From Nonomuraea sediminis (GTDB lineage: Bacteria; Actinomycetota; Actinomycetes; Streptosporangiales; Streptosporangiaceae), in the NCBI RefSeq assembly GCF_018531495.1, contig NZ_JAHDTI010000001.1, positions 1,116,001-1,180,000 on the forward strand: 64,000 nucleotides of DNA, in the 5' to 3' direction. Under the pieces are notes generated by a model that was not told the DNA's origin, did no database searches, and saw only the letters and a list, made by a program, of their open reading frames with translations. The stretch's first letter is position 1, and each line of letters starts with the position of its first letter. Below, piece after piece: positions 37,653 to 48,650 of the stretch. The translations under genes and the position numbers were made by a program.

Positions 37653-38415
37653 CCGCTCCGCTCACGGCCCTGGCGGCGAGCAGCGGGAGCTCACCGCAGG
37701 TCCAGCCGCCGTCGATGGCCAGTTCGGCGCCCGAGACGTAGGAGGCCGCGTCCGACAGCAGGAACGCGATCGCCTCGGCCACCTCGGGCGGCTCGCCCCA
37801 CCGGCCCGCGGGCGCCAGCGGGAAGCCGCCGTCGCCCGACACCGCGCCGAAGGGCTGGGTCATCGGCGTGACGATCATCCCGGGATGCACGGAGTTGACC
37901 CGGATCCGCGAGGCGCCGAACTCCTGGGCAGCGATCTTGGTGAGCCCGCGGACGCCCCACTTGGACGCCCCGTACCCGCCGGTGCCCGGCAGGGCCGTCA
38001 GCCCCGCCACGGACGACAGGTTGACGATCGAGCCGCCGCCGCCCGACCGCATCGGACCGAGCACGGCCTTCATCCCGAGGAAGACGCCGACCAGGTTCAC
38101 CTTGAGCACGCGCTCGAACTGCTCGAGCGTGTGCTCCTCGATCAGCTGCGCGGTGGCGATCCCGGCGTTGTTGACCAGCCCGTCGATGCGCCCGAACTCC
38201 GCCGTCACCTCGCCGGTGACGCCCGCCCAGGCCTCCTCGCTGGTCACGTCGTGGGCGATGAAGCGGCCCTCGACGTCCTTGGCGGTGGCTTCGCCCTCCT
38301 CGACCAGGACGTCCGTCACCACCACCCGGGCTCCTGCGGCGGCGCAGCGGCGGGCGGTCGCGGCGCCCATCCCCCTGGCCCCGCCGGTGATGATCACTAC
38401 CTTGCCCTCGAGCAT
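37630..38415 (-). CDS. SDR family NAD(P) oxidoreductase
   Basis: A 261-residue classical short-chain dehydrogenase. It shows the cofactor motif TGGARGMGAA (residues 10-19), NNAG near 87-90, the catalytic Ser in NLSSVAG and the Tyr-Lys pair in GGYGASKWG near 154-162. It is probably a keto/hydroxy oxidoreductase on a lipid or secondary-metabolite intermediate, as it heads a unit with two alpha/beta hydrolases and overlaps the lipase gene start. NAD versus NADP preference is not read with certainty; Asp39 after the second strand suggests NAD. Confidence 0.87.
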   Translation of the reverse strand: MLEGKVVIITGGARGMGAATARRCAAAGARVVVTDVLVEEGEATAKDVEGRFIAHDVTSEEAWAGVTGEVTAEFGRIDGLVNNAGIATAQLIEEHTLEQFERVLKVNLVGVFLGMKAVLGPMRSGGGGSIVNLSSVAGLTALPGTGGYGASKWGVRGLTKIAAQEFGASRIRVNSVHPGMIVTPMTQPFGAVSGDGGFPLAPAGRWGEPPEVAEAIAFLLSDAASYVSGAELAIDGGWTCGELPLLAARAVSGADGMRDGG

Positions 38416-38498
38416 GTGTGCACTGAATCACGTTCGGATGCCGTGTATCAAGAGCTTGCTTGGTTGACCGGGAGTTATGCTGCAAGAGATACGAGGAG

Positions 38499-39104
38499 GT
38501 GTCGGCGATCTCAACCGTGGTTTTCATCGTGCTCGCGCTGCTGGCCGTCATGCTGACCGTGGCGGGCGTCGGCATCTACTTCCTGGTCAAGCTGGGCACC
38601 AAGGCGACGACCAAGGCCAGGCAGACCGCGACCCGGATCACCACGCATGTCAACGCGATGGGCCAGGGTGAGGCCGCCGAGGCCGAGCGCCTGCGGCTCG
38701 ACCTGCAGCGCGAGATCACCCTCACCCGCCAGGCCGTGGACCAGGCCCGCCGCCACGGCTGGGACCTGGGCGACCTACCCCACCTGCTGGGCGAGCTGAC
38801 AGAGCAGGCCGGCATCCACGACGGCCAGCTCGCGATCTACGCCCAGCAGCTGCGCATGTCGCACTACGCCGACCATGCCACGCTGCAGCGGCTGCGCGAG
38901 CACCAGGCCAAGCTCACCTCGATGTGCGCCGGCATCCGCGCCGACCTGCTCGGCAGCCAGGTGCAGTACGCCTCGAGCGGCATCGACGACCTGAGGGCGC
39001 GCACGGAGCTGGAGATCGAGTCCCGCCGCCGCACCCCCGATCCGCTGGACGAGATCGACGAGCTCTACCGCAAGACCATGCAGGAGCGCGGCGAGCAGTC
39101 CTAG
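38499..39104 (+). CDS. Membrane-anchored coiled-coil protein of unknown function
   Basis: About 201 residues: one N-terminal membrane helix (VVFIVLALLAVMLTVAGVGIYFLV, about residues 6-29) and then long helical sequence rich in Gln, Arg, Glu and Ala, likely a coiled coil (residues 35-150), ending in a charged tail. No enzyme motif is seen. The start is uncertain. GTG at 38499 overlaps the AGGAGG motif at 38494-38499, which is too close for normal use; GTG at 38517 would fit the hydrophobic helix but is 17 bases from it. It lies upstream of the RIO-like kinase gene, with no clear functional link. Confidence 0.65.
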   Translation: MSAISTVVFIVLALLAVMLTVAGVGIYFLVKLGTKATTKARQTATRITTHVNAMGQGEAAEAERLRLDLQREITLTRQAVDQARRHGWDLGDLPHLLGELTEQAGIHDGQLAIYAQQLRMSHYADHATLQRLREHQAKLTSMCAGIRADLLGSQVQYASSGIDDLRARTELEIESRRRTPDPLDEIDELYRKTMQERGEQS

Positions 39105-39208
39105 ATCCACTCCTCGATGGAACCGGCCTTAATTCGGTTGCGGGCCCGGCGGCCCGCTCGGCATACTCGTCGGCGTTGATCGCCGAGACCCGGGAGGAGG
39201 CTGAGACC

Positions 39209-39268
39209 GTGATGATCCCTGTTTCGCGTGCCCTCAGACGCCTTCCCACCGGCGACGCAACGGCCTGA
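39209..39268 (+). CDS. Possible 18-19 residue leader ORF before the RIO kinase gene
   Basis: A strong ribosome-binding site, GGGAGGAGG (39192-39200), precedes GTG at 39209 and ATG at 39212. The frame encodes a short basic peptide, MIPVSRALRRLPTGDATA, ending in TGA at 39266-39268, 43 bases before the RIO kinase start. It may be a leader or regulatory ORF. Nothing else supports translation. Confidence 0.3.
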   Translation: MMIPVSRALRRLPTGDATA

Positions 39269-39311
39269 TCATGGCGGCCGGTGGGCCCTTCCGACCTGGA
39301 GAAATCCCACC

Positions 39312-40189
39312 GTGCCCAAGCACAACGGCCGCCGCCGCGGCAGGAACGCCCTCGACGCCGACGACCTGGAGTGGGAGTCGCACGTCCCGGACGACGCCCT
39401 CGACACCGCCCTCGACGACGGCCCGCCCGCGGGCGACCGCTGGTCCACCTGGGACCAGAGCACCCCGACCGAGCGCGGCCCAAGCCCGCACCCGTCCTGG
39501 CTGGTCACCGAACTGGCCGCGGTCGACACCGAATTCGGCATCCTCAAGACCGGCAAGGAAGCCGACGTCCACCTGATCTCGCGGGGCATGCCCGGCACCG
39601 ACCGGGTCTGCCTGCTGGCCGCCAAGCGCTACCGCTCGGCCGAGAACCGGCTCTTCCACCGCGACGCCGGCTACCTGGAAGGGCGCCGCATGCGCGACTC
39701 GCGCATGTCACGCGCCATGGCCGGCAGGACCGCCTTCGGCAAGCAGGTCATCGCCGCGCAGTGGGCCAACGCCGAGTTCGTGGCGCTGTGCCGGCTGTGG
39801 GAGCTGGGGCTGCCTGTGCCGTACCCGGTGCAGATCGTGGGCACCGAGGTCCTGCAGGAGTTCGTCGGCACGCCCGACGGACAGGCCGCGCCCCGCCTGG
39901 CCGCCGTCGCCGACGGCCTGCCCGCGCTGTGGGAGCAGCTGCTCGAGGCGATGCTCACGCTGGCCAGGTCGGGGCTGGCGCACGGCGACCTGTCGCCGTA
40001 CAACCTGCTCGTCCACGACGGGCGGCTGGTCGTCATCGACCTGCCGCAGATCGTGGACGTGATCGCGCATCCGGCGGGCGCCGGGTTCCTCGACCGCGAC
40101 GCCCGCAACGTGGCCACCTGGTTCGCCAAGAAGGGCGTGCCGGTGGACCCGGACGAGGTCTCCGACCTGGTCCTGCGGGAGGCGTTCGG

Positions 40190-40193
<4 letters not shown>
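39312..40193 (+). CDS. RIO1-like serine/threonine protein kinase
   Basis: A 293-residue kinase of the RIO family. Conserved features are the N-lobe [12 protein letters not shown], the lysine-containing [17 protein letters not shown], the catalytic loop [10 protein letters not shown] near residue 224 and the metal-binding [11 protein letters not shown]. In archaea and eukaryotes RIO kinases act in ribosome maturation; bacterial copies are less understood. The first 60 residues are acidic and probably disordered. GTG at 39312 begins [12 protein letters not shown] and is preferred to an earlier in-frame start that would absorb the leader region. Its stop codon overlaps the uvrB stop on the other strand (CTAG). 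Confidence 0.82.
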
Positions 40194-42298
<2,105 letters not shown>

Positions 42299-42397
42299 GT
42301 GTCCAACTGTAGGTGCTCCCACCGACAGTTCTCCGCGTACGCGGAGCCTGCCGTTCCGACATCGGTTTGTAAGCGATCAGTAAGGCGCAGCCGATAA

Positions 42398-42427
42398 CTT
42401 CGGAAACCTTCGGAAATCTTCGGTATT
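42398..42427 (+). repeat. Three tandem 10-bp repeats upstream of the SPFH pair
   Basis: CTTCGGAAAC (42398-42407), CTTCGGAAAT (42408-42417) and CTTCGGTATT (42418-42427) lie head to tail, one helical turn each, ending 16 bases before the ATG of the first SPFH gene. The repeats sit in the 145-bp gap between uvrB and the SPFH genes. They could bind a regulator along one DNA face or lie in the leader RNA. No other copy was noticed in the window. Confidence 0.6.
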
Positions 42428-42443
42428 CGGTGAGAGAGGTGCG

Positions 42444-43988
42444 ATGTCGCGACCGAGAGACGCGCTCATCCAGGCGGGACAGGGGATAGCGCAGGCGGTG
42501 GCCCAGGGCGGTGACCTCAGGCAGGCGGTGGGAGACGCGGTCGGCCAGGTGGCCCAGCAGGCGCCGAGCTTCGCGCTGAACCCGCACGACTTCGCCGCGG
42601 CCCGCGACGGCGCCTCCGTGGGCACGCAGATCGAGGCCAGGTCGGTCTCGCTCGGCGAGGCGGGCGAGATCGTCAACCGCAGCTTCTCCGAGAACGGCAT
42701 GCACGTCATCTCGCCGGTGGTGATCCCGAAGAGCGGCACGGCCAAGGTCGTGGTCCCGCTCGGCATCCTGGTGGTGCTCGGCCTGATCGGCGCGCTGGGC
42801 AACGTCATCCCGGACACGGGCCTGGTCTTCGGCCCGCACTACTGGGTGGTGCTGGTGCTGGCGGCGGGCTTCCTGTGGTGGCGGCGCAGCGTGGTGATGG
42901 TGCCCGAGGGGTGCAAGGCGCTGATCACCAAGTTCGGCAAGCTGGTGCAGATCGCCGAGCCCGGCCGGGTGACGCTGTTCAACCCGTGGAAGCGGGTCAG
43001 CTACATCGTCAACACCACGCGGGAGTACCCGTTCAACGCGCCGATCCGCGAGGCGCCGACCCAGCAGGGCGTCAAGGCGAGCGTCGACCTGTTCCTGCAG
43101 TTCAGGATCGAGAACCCGGCCGAGTTCATCTTCGTGCTCGGCTCGGTCAGCGGCTTCCAGTCCAAGCTGCAGAACTCCGTCAGCGAGGTCACCCGCTCGC
43201 TCATCTACGGCCAGCGCGCCGAGGACATCTACGACCTGGTGGGCGAGAGCACGCAGGGCATCCTGGAGAGCCTGAACGAGCAGTTCCTGCCGGCCGTGCG
43301 CCTCACCGACGTCAACATCACCCACGCCGAGCCCTCCAGCCAGGAGTACCGGATGGACCTGGCGGCGCCGGAGATGGTGCGGGTGGCCAAGGAGGCCTAC
43401 ACCTACGAGTACGAGCTGCAGCTGCGCAAGGAGCAGAACGAGGGCGACCTGGTCAAGGAGCTGGCGGGCCTGCAGGAGACGCTGAGCGCCATCCAGGCGG
43501 AGATCGCCTCCTACCAGGCGCGCATGGACACCGCGCTGGAGCGCGCGGAACACCAGGCCAAGGCGCAGGCCAGGCAGCGCCTGGTCGAGGCGGAGTCCAC
43601 CGCCAACGCCAACGCCGCGCTGCTCGAGGCCCAGGCGCTGGACATCAGGGCGCTCAGCGCGGCCGAGGCGCCGGAGATCCTCGAATACCGCTTCCAGCAG
43701 GACCTGCTCGACAAGCTCGAGTCGGTGTCGTCGCGGCTGCCCCAGGTGGTGCAGGTCGGCGACCATACCGACATCGACTACCTGGCGCTGGCCCAGCAGC
43801 TGGTCGGCGGGAAGGGCGCGGCGCTGTTCTCGCCCGACGACATGGCCGCCATCCGGGGACGACTGGCGGAGATCGCCGAACGCGTGGACGCACGCCAGGA
43901 CGAGATCGCCGCGCTGCTGCGGAAGGCGACGCGCGAGGTCACCGAGCCGCAGGAGCTGGCGGCCGCCACGACGGAGGGTGAGGTCTGA
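42444..43988 (+). CDS. SPFH/band 7 domain membrane protein
   Basis: A 514-residue protein with a soluble N-terminal segment (about 95 residues), two membrane helices (about 110-148: VVVPLGILVVLGLIGALG and YWVVLVLAAGFLWW), an SPFH/band 7 domain (about 155-330) and an Ala/Glu/Gln-rich coiled coil (about 335-440). This fits flotillin-like scaffold proteins that organise membrane microdomains or tether proteases. No NfeD-type partner is present. Its TGA overlaps the ATG of the second SPFH gene (TGATG), and three tandem repeats lie just upstream of the start. Confidence 0.85.
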   Translation: MSRPRDALIQAGQGIAQAVAQGGDLRQAVGDAVGQVAQQAPSFALNPHDFAAARDGASVGTQIEARSVSLGEAGEIVNRSFSENGMHVISPVVIPKSGTAKVVVPLGILVVLGLIGALGNVIPDTGLVFGPHYWVVLVLAAGFLWWRRSVVMVPEGCKALITKFGKLVQIAEPGRVTLFNPWKRVSYIVNTTREYPFNAPIREAPTQQGVKASVDLFLQFRIENPAEFIFVLGSVSGFQSKLQNSVSEVTRSLIYGQRAEDIYDLVGESTQGILESLNEQFLPAVRLTDVNITHAEPSSQEYRMDLAAPEMVRVAKEAYTYEYELQLRKEQNEGDLVKELAGLQETLSAIQAEIASYQARMDTALERAEHQAKAQARQRLVEAESTANANAALLEAQALDIRALSAAEAPEILEYRFQQDLLDKLESVSSRLPQVVQVGDHTDIDYLALAQQLVGGKGAALFSPDDMAAIRGRLAEIAERVDARQDEIAALLRKATREVTEPQELAAATTEGEV

Positions 43989-45205
43989 TGAGCCGCGAGT
44001 TCTCCAAGATCAAGGAGTCGCTTGCCTCCTGGTCCGACATCCGCCAGCTGCTGCGCGGCGGCGAGCAGGGCCAGCTGGTGCCCGTGGTGATCCCCAAGGA
44101 CAAGCGCGGCTTCGCCTGGATGACGCTGATCTTCCTGGCGCTCTACTTCGCCGGGATGGGCGTCAGGTTCCCGCTGGCGTTCGCCGCGGCCGCCGCCTGC
44201 CTGATGCTCGGCCTGGTCTGGATGTGGCGCAAGGCCATCATCGAGATCGAGGAGGGCACCAAGGGGGTGCGCAGCCGCTGGGGCGCGATCACCGGGACGC
44301 TGGACCCAGGCCGCCACTACCTGTGGCTGCCGTGGGACCGGGTGGACGCGGTCGTCGACACCTCCACCGAGATCCCGTACTCGGCGCCCATCGTGGCCTG
44401 CCCGACGGCCGAGAACGTGCCGCTGAAGTCGATCGAGTTCTTCCTGAAGTTCCGCATCGTCGACCCGGTGGCCTTCGTCAGGACGATCGGCGCGGGCAAC
44501 TTCGACCTCGTGCTCGCCTCGGCCGTGCAGGACGCGATCAGGCAGCGCAGCCGCCGCGTCAACACCGAGCGGGCCTACGACCTGCGCGGCTCCGACGTGG
44601 GCGACATGCAGGAGGCGCTCAACCGGCAGCTCGGCCGCTACGGCGTGCGCGTCACCGGCGCGAACATCCCCGATGTGCAGCTGCCCGACCAGTACCAGCA
44701 GCACCTGGCGACCAGGGAGAAGGTGGCCAAGGAGCTGTCGGCCTACGAGCGCGAGTGGGAGCTGACCCGCAAGCGCCGCATCGACACGCTGATGATGGAG
44801 ATCGAGCGGGCCAAGAAGACCCGCGACGCCCGGGTGGTCGAGGTCAAGGCCGCGCACAACACGGCGCGCAAGGACGTGGCCAGGATGCTGGAGGAGCAGG
44901 AGACCGAGGCTCAGCGCGTCACCTGGGAGATCGAGGCGCGTGGCCGCGCCGAGCTGACGGCGGCCGAGAACGAGGCCAAGGCGCTGCGCAGGCTGGCCGA
45001 CTCCTACCGCGACAACCGCGCGGTGCTGCAGTACGAGCTGGCGCGCCGCCGCCTGGACGTCGGCGCCAAGCTGGCCGAGAGCGCGCCGCAGCCGCTGGTG
45101 GTCCGCACGCCGGAGGGCGGGCAGGACTCGGCGCTGTCCACGCTGCTGGTCGCCCAGTTGCTGCCCCGGCTGTCGAACTCCAACGGCAAGCACAGCGATC
45201 AGTAG
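43988..45205 (+). CDS. SPFH/band 7 domain membrane protein, second of a pair
   Basis: A 405-residue protein with two membrane helices (about residues 40-58 and 62-80), a band 7/SPFH domain (IEIEEGTKGVRSRWG onward, about 88-250) and a charged helical C-terminal part (about 255-370). It is paralogous in layout to the preceding gene but shorter at the N terminus. The overlapping TGATG junction suggests equal production, so a hetero-oligomeric membrane scaffold of the two proteins is a natural inference, as for other SPFH complexes. No downstream protease or NfeD gene lies next to it; the Tat phospholipase follows after 110 bp. Confidence 0.83.
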   Translation: MSREFSKIKESLASWSDIRQLLRGGEQGQLVPVVIPKDKRGFAWMTLIFLALYFAGMGVRFPLAFAAAAACLMLGLVWMWRKAIIEIEEGTKGVRSRWGAITGTLDPGRHYLWLPWDRVDAVVDTSTEIPYSAPIVACPTAENVPLKSIEFFLKFRIVDPVAFVRTIGAGNFDLVLASAVQDAIRQRSRRVNTERAYDLRGSDVGDMQEALNRQLGRYGVRVTGANIPDVQLPDQYQQHLATREKVAKELSAYEREWELTRKRRIDTLMMEIERAKKTRDARVVEVKAAHNTARKDVARMLEEQETEAQRVTWEIEARGRAELTAAENEAKALRRLADSYRDNRAVLQYELARRRLDVGAKLAESAPQPLVVRTPEGGQDSALSTLLVAQLLPRLSNSNGKHSDQ

Positions 45206-45314
45206 TCCCACGCCGGTCGCTGACGCGGCGGATACAGGAAACCCCCGGTTCACCTCTCACTGAGACGCTGTGCCGCGCTCGAACGCGTTCAACTTCTCGG
45301 AAAAAAGGTGCACC

Positions 45315-47366
45315 ATGTCGCAAGGACCCTCCCGTCGTCAGTTTCTAGCTCTGGGGGCGGGGGTAGCGGCAGGGTCCCTGCTGCCGCCCTCCGTGCACCG
45401 AGCGATGGCGTTGCCGGTCCCGCAAGGAGGCCTGTCGGCGGTCAAGCACGTGGTCTTCCTCATGCAGGAGAACCGCTCCTTCGACCACTACTTCGGCACC
45501 ATGCGCGGCGTGCGCGGCTTCGGCGACCGCAACGCGATCACCCAGCGCAACGGCAAGCCGGTCTTCGAGCAGAGCGGCGTGCTGCCCTTCCCGGTCCGCG
45601 AGGCGGCCGGCCACGTGGGCAAGGACCTGCAGTGGATCTCGGCGCTGGCGCACGGCTGGAACGACGGCCAGCAGGCGGCGGCCAAGGGCTGGCACGACGG
45701 CTGGATCAAGGCCAAGAGCCCGGCGACCATGACGTACTACACGCGGCCCGACATCCCCCTGCAGTACGAGCTGGCCGACACCTTCACCGTCTGCGACCAC
45801 TACCACTGCTCGGTGCTGTCCTCCACCAGCCCGAACCGCAACTACCACGTCTCCGGCCACACCGGCTACGAGCCCGGCACCACCAAGCGGGCGATCGACA
45901 ACGCCGCCTACGCCGAGGACACCCACCAGGGCTACACCTGGGCCAACGCCGGCGAGATCCTGGAGTCCGCGGGCCACTCCTGGCAGGTCTACCAGGAGTG
46001 GGACAACTTCGAGGACAACAACATCGAGTTCTTCGCCCGCTTCCGCCAGATCGCCCGCAAGGCCCTCCAGGGCGACTACAAGAGCCTGGACTCCTTCTAC
46101 TACGCCCTGTCGCAGGCTCCCGACCCCCAGCGGATGCTGCAGCGGCTGGAGGAGGGCGTGGCCAAGCTGACCAGCGAGGAGCGGTCGCTGTACGACCGGG
46201 CGCTGCGCCGCGTGCCCAGCGGCGAGCTGGTCAAGCGCTTCCGCGCCGACATCGAGGCCGGCACGCTCCCCCAGGTCAGCTACATCGTCCCGTCGTCTGT
46301 CGACTCCGAGCACCCCGCCGACTCCTCCCCCATCCAGAGCGCCCGCATCACCTACGACCTGCTCGACGCGATCGCCTCGCATCCGGAGACCTGGCAGTCG
46401 ACCGTCCTGTTCATCACCTACGACGAGAACGACGGCTTCTTCGACCATGTGCCGCCGCCGCTGCCGCCCGCCGAGCAGCGCGACGACTGGTACGACGGCA
46501 AGCCCATCGGGCTGGGCATGCGCGTGCCGATGACGGTCGTCTCCCCCTGGACCAGGGGCGGCTACACCTGCTCGCAGGTCTTCGACCACACCTCCACGGT
46601 CCGCTTCCTGGAGACGTGGCTCGGGGTGACGTTCCCCGACATCACCCCGTGGCGCCGCGCGGTCTCCGGTGACCTGACCTCCGCCTTCGACTTCTCCGGT
46701 ACGGCGGAGCCGCCCACCCCCGCCGCGCCGGGCGCCGTGCCGCCCTTCACCGGCCGGTGGAGGCCCGCGCCCCCCGCCGAGCAGAAGATGCCGGTCCAGG
46801 AGGAGGGCACCAAGCCCGCGCGGGCCCTGCCGTACCAGCCGAACGCGTGGGCGAGGCTGCTCGGCCGCACGCTGGAGCTGACGCTGGCCAACAGCGGCGC
46901 CGACAGCGCGCACCTGACGCTGTACCCCTACGAGGGTGAGCTCGAGCTGCCGCTGCACCTGGACGTCAAGGGCGTGACCACGCGGAACGTGCAGGTCAAC
47001 GGCGATGCCTACCGGCTGGCGCTGGTGGGGCCGAACGGGTTCCGCCGCGAGTTCGGCGGGACGCTGTCGGGGCCGGCGGCGCGGGTGCAGGTCTCGTCCG
47101 GCATCGACATCGACCCGCGCAAGCTGCGGCTGGAGATCACCAATCTGGGTGACACCCGGGTGAAGCTGGGGGTGCGGTCGCTGGCCTACGGCGACAAGGA
47201 GCAGGCGGTGCCGCTGGCGCCGGGGCAGTACAAGCAGGTGGTGATCCCCCTGGAGGAATCACAGGGCTGGTACGACGTGGCGGTCTCCTGCGAGCAGGAC
47301 CCCGCGTTCAACCGGCGCTTCATGGGCCACGTCGAGAACGGCAGGCCCAGCGTCACCGGCCTGTAG
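45315..47366 (+). CDS. Tat-exported phosphocholine-type phospholipase C
   Basis: A 683-residue phospholipase C of the acid phosphatase/alkaline phosphatase superfamily. A Tat signal SRRQFLALGAGVAAG lies at residues 6-20 with cleavage likely near AMALP. The catalytic start ENRSFDHYFGTMRG and the metal-binding DENDGFFDHVPPP follow. The C-terminal 200 residues contain two DUF756-like beta repeats (LELTLANSGADSAHLTL and LRLEITNLGDTRVKLGV). The family splits phosphatidylcholine or sphingomyelin; exact specificity is inferred. ATG at 45315 follows an AAAAAAGG site. Phosphocholine release would link loosely to the choline-type genes near 32-35 kb, 10 kb away. Confidence 0.9.
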   Translation: MSQGPSRRQFLALGAGVAAGSLLPPSVHRAMALPVPQGGLSAVKHVVFLMQENRSFDHYFGTMRGVRGFGDRNAITQRNGKPVFEQSGVLPFPVREAAGHVGKDLQWISALAHGWNDGQQAAAKGWHDGWIKAKSPATMTYYTRPDIPLQYELADTFTVCDHYHCSVLSSTSPNRNYHVSGHTGYEPGTTKRAIDNAAYAEDTHQGYTWANAGEILESAGHSWQVYQEWDNFEDNNIEFFARFRQIARKALQGDYKSLDSFYYALSQAPDPQRMLQRLEEGVAKLTSEERSLYDRALRRVPSGELVKRFRADIEAGTLPQVSYIVPSSVDSEHPADSSPIQSARITYDLLDAIASHPETWQSTVLFITYDENDGFFDHVPPPLPPAEQRDDWYDGKPIGLGMRVPMTVVSPWTRGGYTCSQVFDHTSTVRFLETWLGVTFPDITPWRRAVSGDLTSAFDFSGTAEPPTPAAPGAVPPFTGRWRPAPPAEQKMPVQEEGTKPARALPYQPNAWARLLGRTLELTLANSGADSAHLTLYPYEGELELPLHLDVKGVTTRNVQVNGDAYRLALVGPNGFRREFGGTLSGPAARVQVSSGIDIDPRKLRLEITNLGDTRVKLGVRSLAYGDKEQAVPLAPGQYKQVVIPLEESQGWYDVAVSCEQDPAFNRRFMGHVENGRPSVTGL

Positions 47367-47490
47367 CCGGGCGGCGGGACATGGTCAGCAGACGGGCGGC
47401 GCGGCGGCGCGCGCGGCGCCGCCCGTCCTCGTCCTCGTCGGGGGTCAGGGGTGCGATCAGTTCCGCGAACCAGGGATGCATCGTGATCAC
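47353..47490 (-). CDS. Small basic protein of unknown function
   Basis: A 45-residue frame starting at GTG 47490, MITMHPWFAELIAPLTPDED, followed by an Arg-rich tail (GRRRARRRAARLL). The start overlaps the TGA of the preceding minus-strand gene (GTGA), which supports coupled translation. Its end overlaps the convergent phospholipase stop by 14 bp. No family is recognised. It may be real because of the overlap and the acidic-then-basic layout. Confidence 0.5.
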   Translation of the reverse strand: MITMHPWFAELIAPLTPDEDEDGRRRARRRAARLLTMSRRPATGR

Positions 47491-47747
47491 GCGGCCATCG
47501 CGTAGGTCCGGTAGGCGGAGCTGACGGCGTCCAGCGCCCAGCGCATCCGGGTGGCGTAGGACTCGGGGTGGTCGCCCGCCTCCTGCGCCACGTAGGCGGC
47601 GCACGTGGTGTGGTCGTCGCCGCAGGCGCACAGCCGGGCCTCGATGGCCGAGCGGATCTGCAGCGGCGACAGGGTCTGCGACGGCTGCAGCGCGGAGGTG
47701 AAGAGAACCTGCGCCAGTTCGGTCGTCGTCAGCGTCTGGTACGTCAT
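47487..47747 (-). CDS. Small Cys/His-containing protein
   Basis: An 86-residue protein starting MTYQTLTTTELAQVLFTSAL at ATG 47747, 6-7 bases after an AAGGAG ribosome-binding site. The central motif CACGDDHTTCAAYVAQEAG (three Cys and one His within ten residues) resembles a small metal-binding site. A helical LSPLQIRSAIEARL stretch precedes it. It is coupled to the small basic gene downstream. I do not recognise the family; metal binding or a regulatory role are possibilities only. Confidence 0.6.
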   Translation of the reverse strand: MTYQTLTTTELAQVLFTSALQPSQTLSPLQIRSAIEARLCACGDDHTTCAAYVAQEAGDHPESYATRMRWALDAVSSAYRTYAMAA

Positions 47748-47828
47748 GTCCGGCTCCTTCGTCCGTCCGTCTGCCTTTATAGACAACGACGTAACCGGAA
47801 ACTCATCGGCGCTTCCACGTCGAATTAC

Positions 47829-48647
47829 TCAGATCCCCGAAGAACGCACCAGACGCAGCACCGCGTCCAGCCCGGCCGGGTGCGCGGCCACGAAGCTGCG
47901 GTCCTCGGGGGTGCCGTCGATCCGCTCCTCGAACGGCCCGCCGTCCAGCGCGCGGATCTCCAGCCCCGCCTCCTGCGCGATCAGCGCGCCGGCCGGCAGG
48001 TCGACCGCCTCGGCCCGGTAGCCGACCACCGCGTCGATGTCGCCGCGGGCCAGCATCACCCACGACAGCAGCGGCGCCCACAGCTGCAGCACCCTGCGGG
48101 CGCCCAGCTCCAGCGCCGACTTCAGGGCCAGCACCGCGCCGTCGTCCCTGGCCACGCCGTACCCCTGCGTCCAGGCCAGCAGCGGCCCGTGCCGCGAGTC
48201 ACGGTAGGGCGGCGCCAGCCGCACCCCTCCGCGGCCGCGGGCGCCGCGGCCGCGGATCGCCGACCAGGTCTGGGCGGTGACCGGGTCGTGCACGACGCCG
48301 AGCACGGGCAGGCCCGCCTGGCACAGCGCCAGTCCCACCACGTAGGCCGGCAGGCCGATGGCCACGTTGTTGGTGCCGTCGAGCGGGTCGACCAGCCACG
48401 TCCACTGGCCGCCCGAGGCGCCGAGCAGGCCTGACTCCTCGGCGACGACCGCGTGCGTGGGATAGGCGGTCAGTATCCGCTCCACGATGAGCTTCTCCGA
48501 GGCCAGGTCCAGGTCGGTGACCACGTCGCCGGCGTGGCCCTTGGGCCTGGTTCCCACCCTGCCCCTGGTGCCTTGGAGCAGCAGGTCGCCGGCGGCCTCG
48601 GCGGCCTCCACGGCCACCGCACGAGCACGGTCCAGGTCCATCGGCAC
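47829..48647 (-). CDS. Inositol monophosphatase family phosphatase
   Basis: A 272-residue magnesium-dependent phosphatase of the IMPase/CysQ family. Metal ligands are visible in VVAEESGLLG (about residue 69), the signature VDPLDGTNNVA (about 86-96) and the C-terminal AVDLPAGALIAQEAG (about 219-233). Substrates in the family include inositol phosphate, histidinol phosphate and 3'-phosphoadenosine 5'-phosphate; none can be chosen here. It is 3 bp downstream of the cupin-like gene, which in turn is coupled to a membrane protein gene, suggesting a three-gene pathway or signalling unit. Confidence 0.88.
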   Translation of the reverse strand: MPMDLDRARAVAVEAAEAAGDLLLQGTRGRVGTRPKGHAGDVVTDLDLASEKLIVERILTAYPTHAVVAEESGLLGASGGQWTWLVDPLDGTNNVAIGLPAYVVGLALCQAGLPVLGVVHDPVTAQTWSAIRGRGARGRGGVRLAPPYRDSRHGPLLAWTQGYGVARDDGAVLALKSALELGARRVLQLWAPLLSWVMLARGDIDAVVGYRAEAVDLPAGALIAQEAGLEIRALDGGPFEERIDGTPEDRSFVAAHPAGLDAVLRLVRSSGI

Positions 48648-48650
48648 CCC

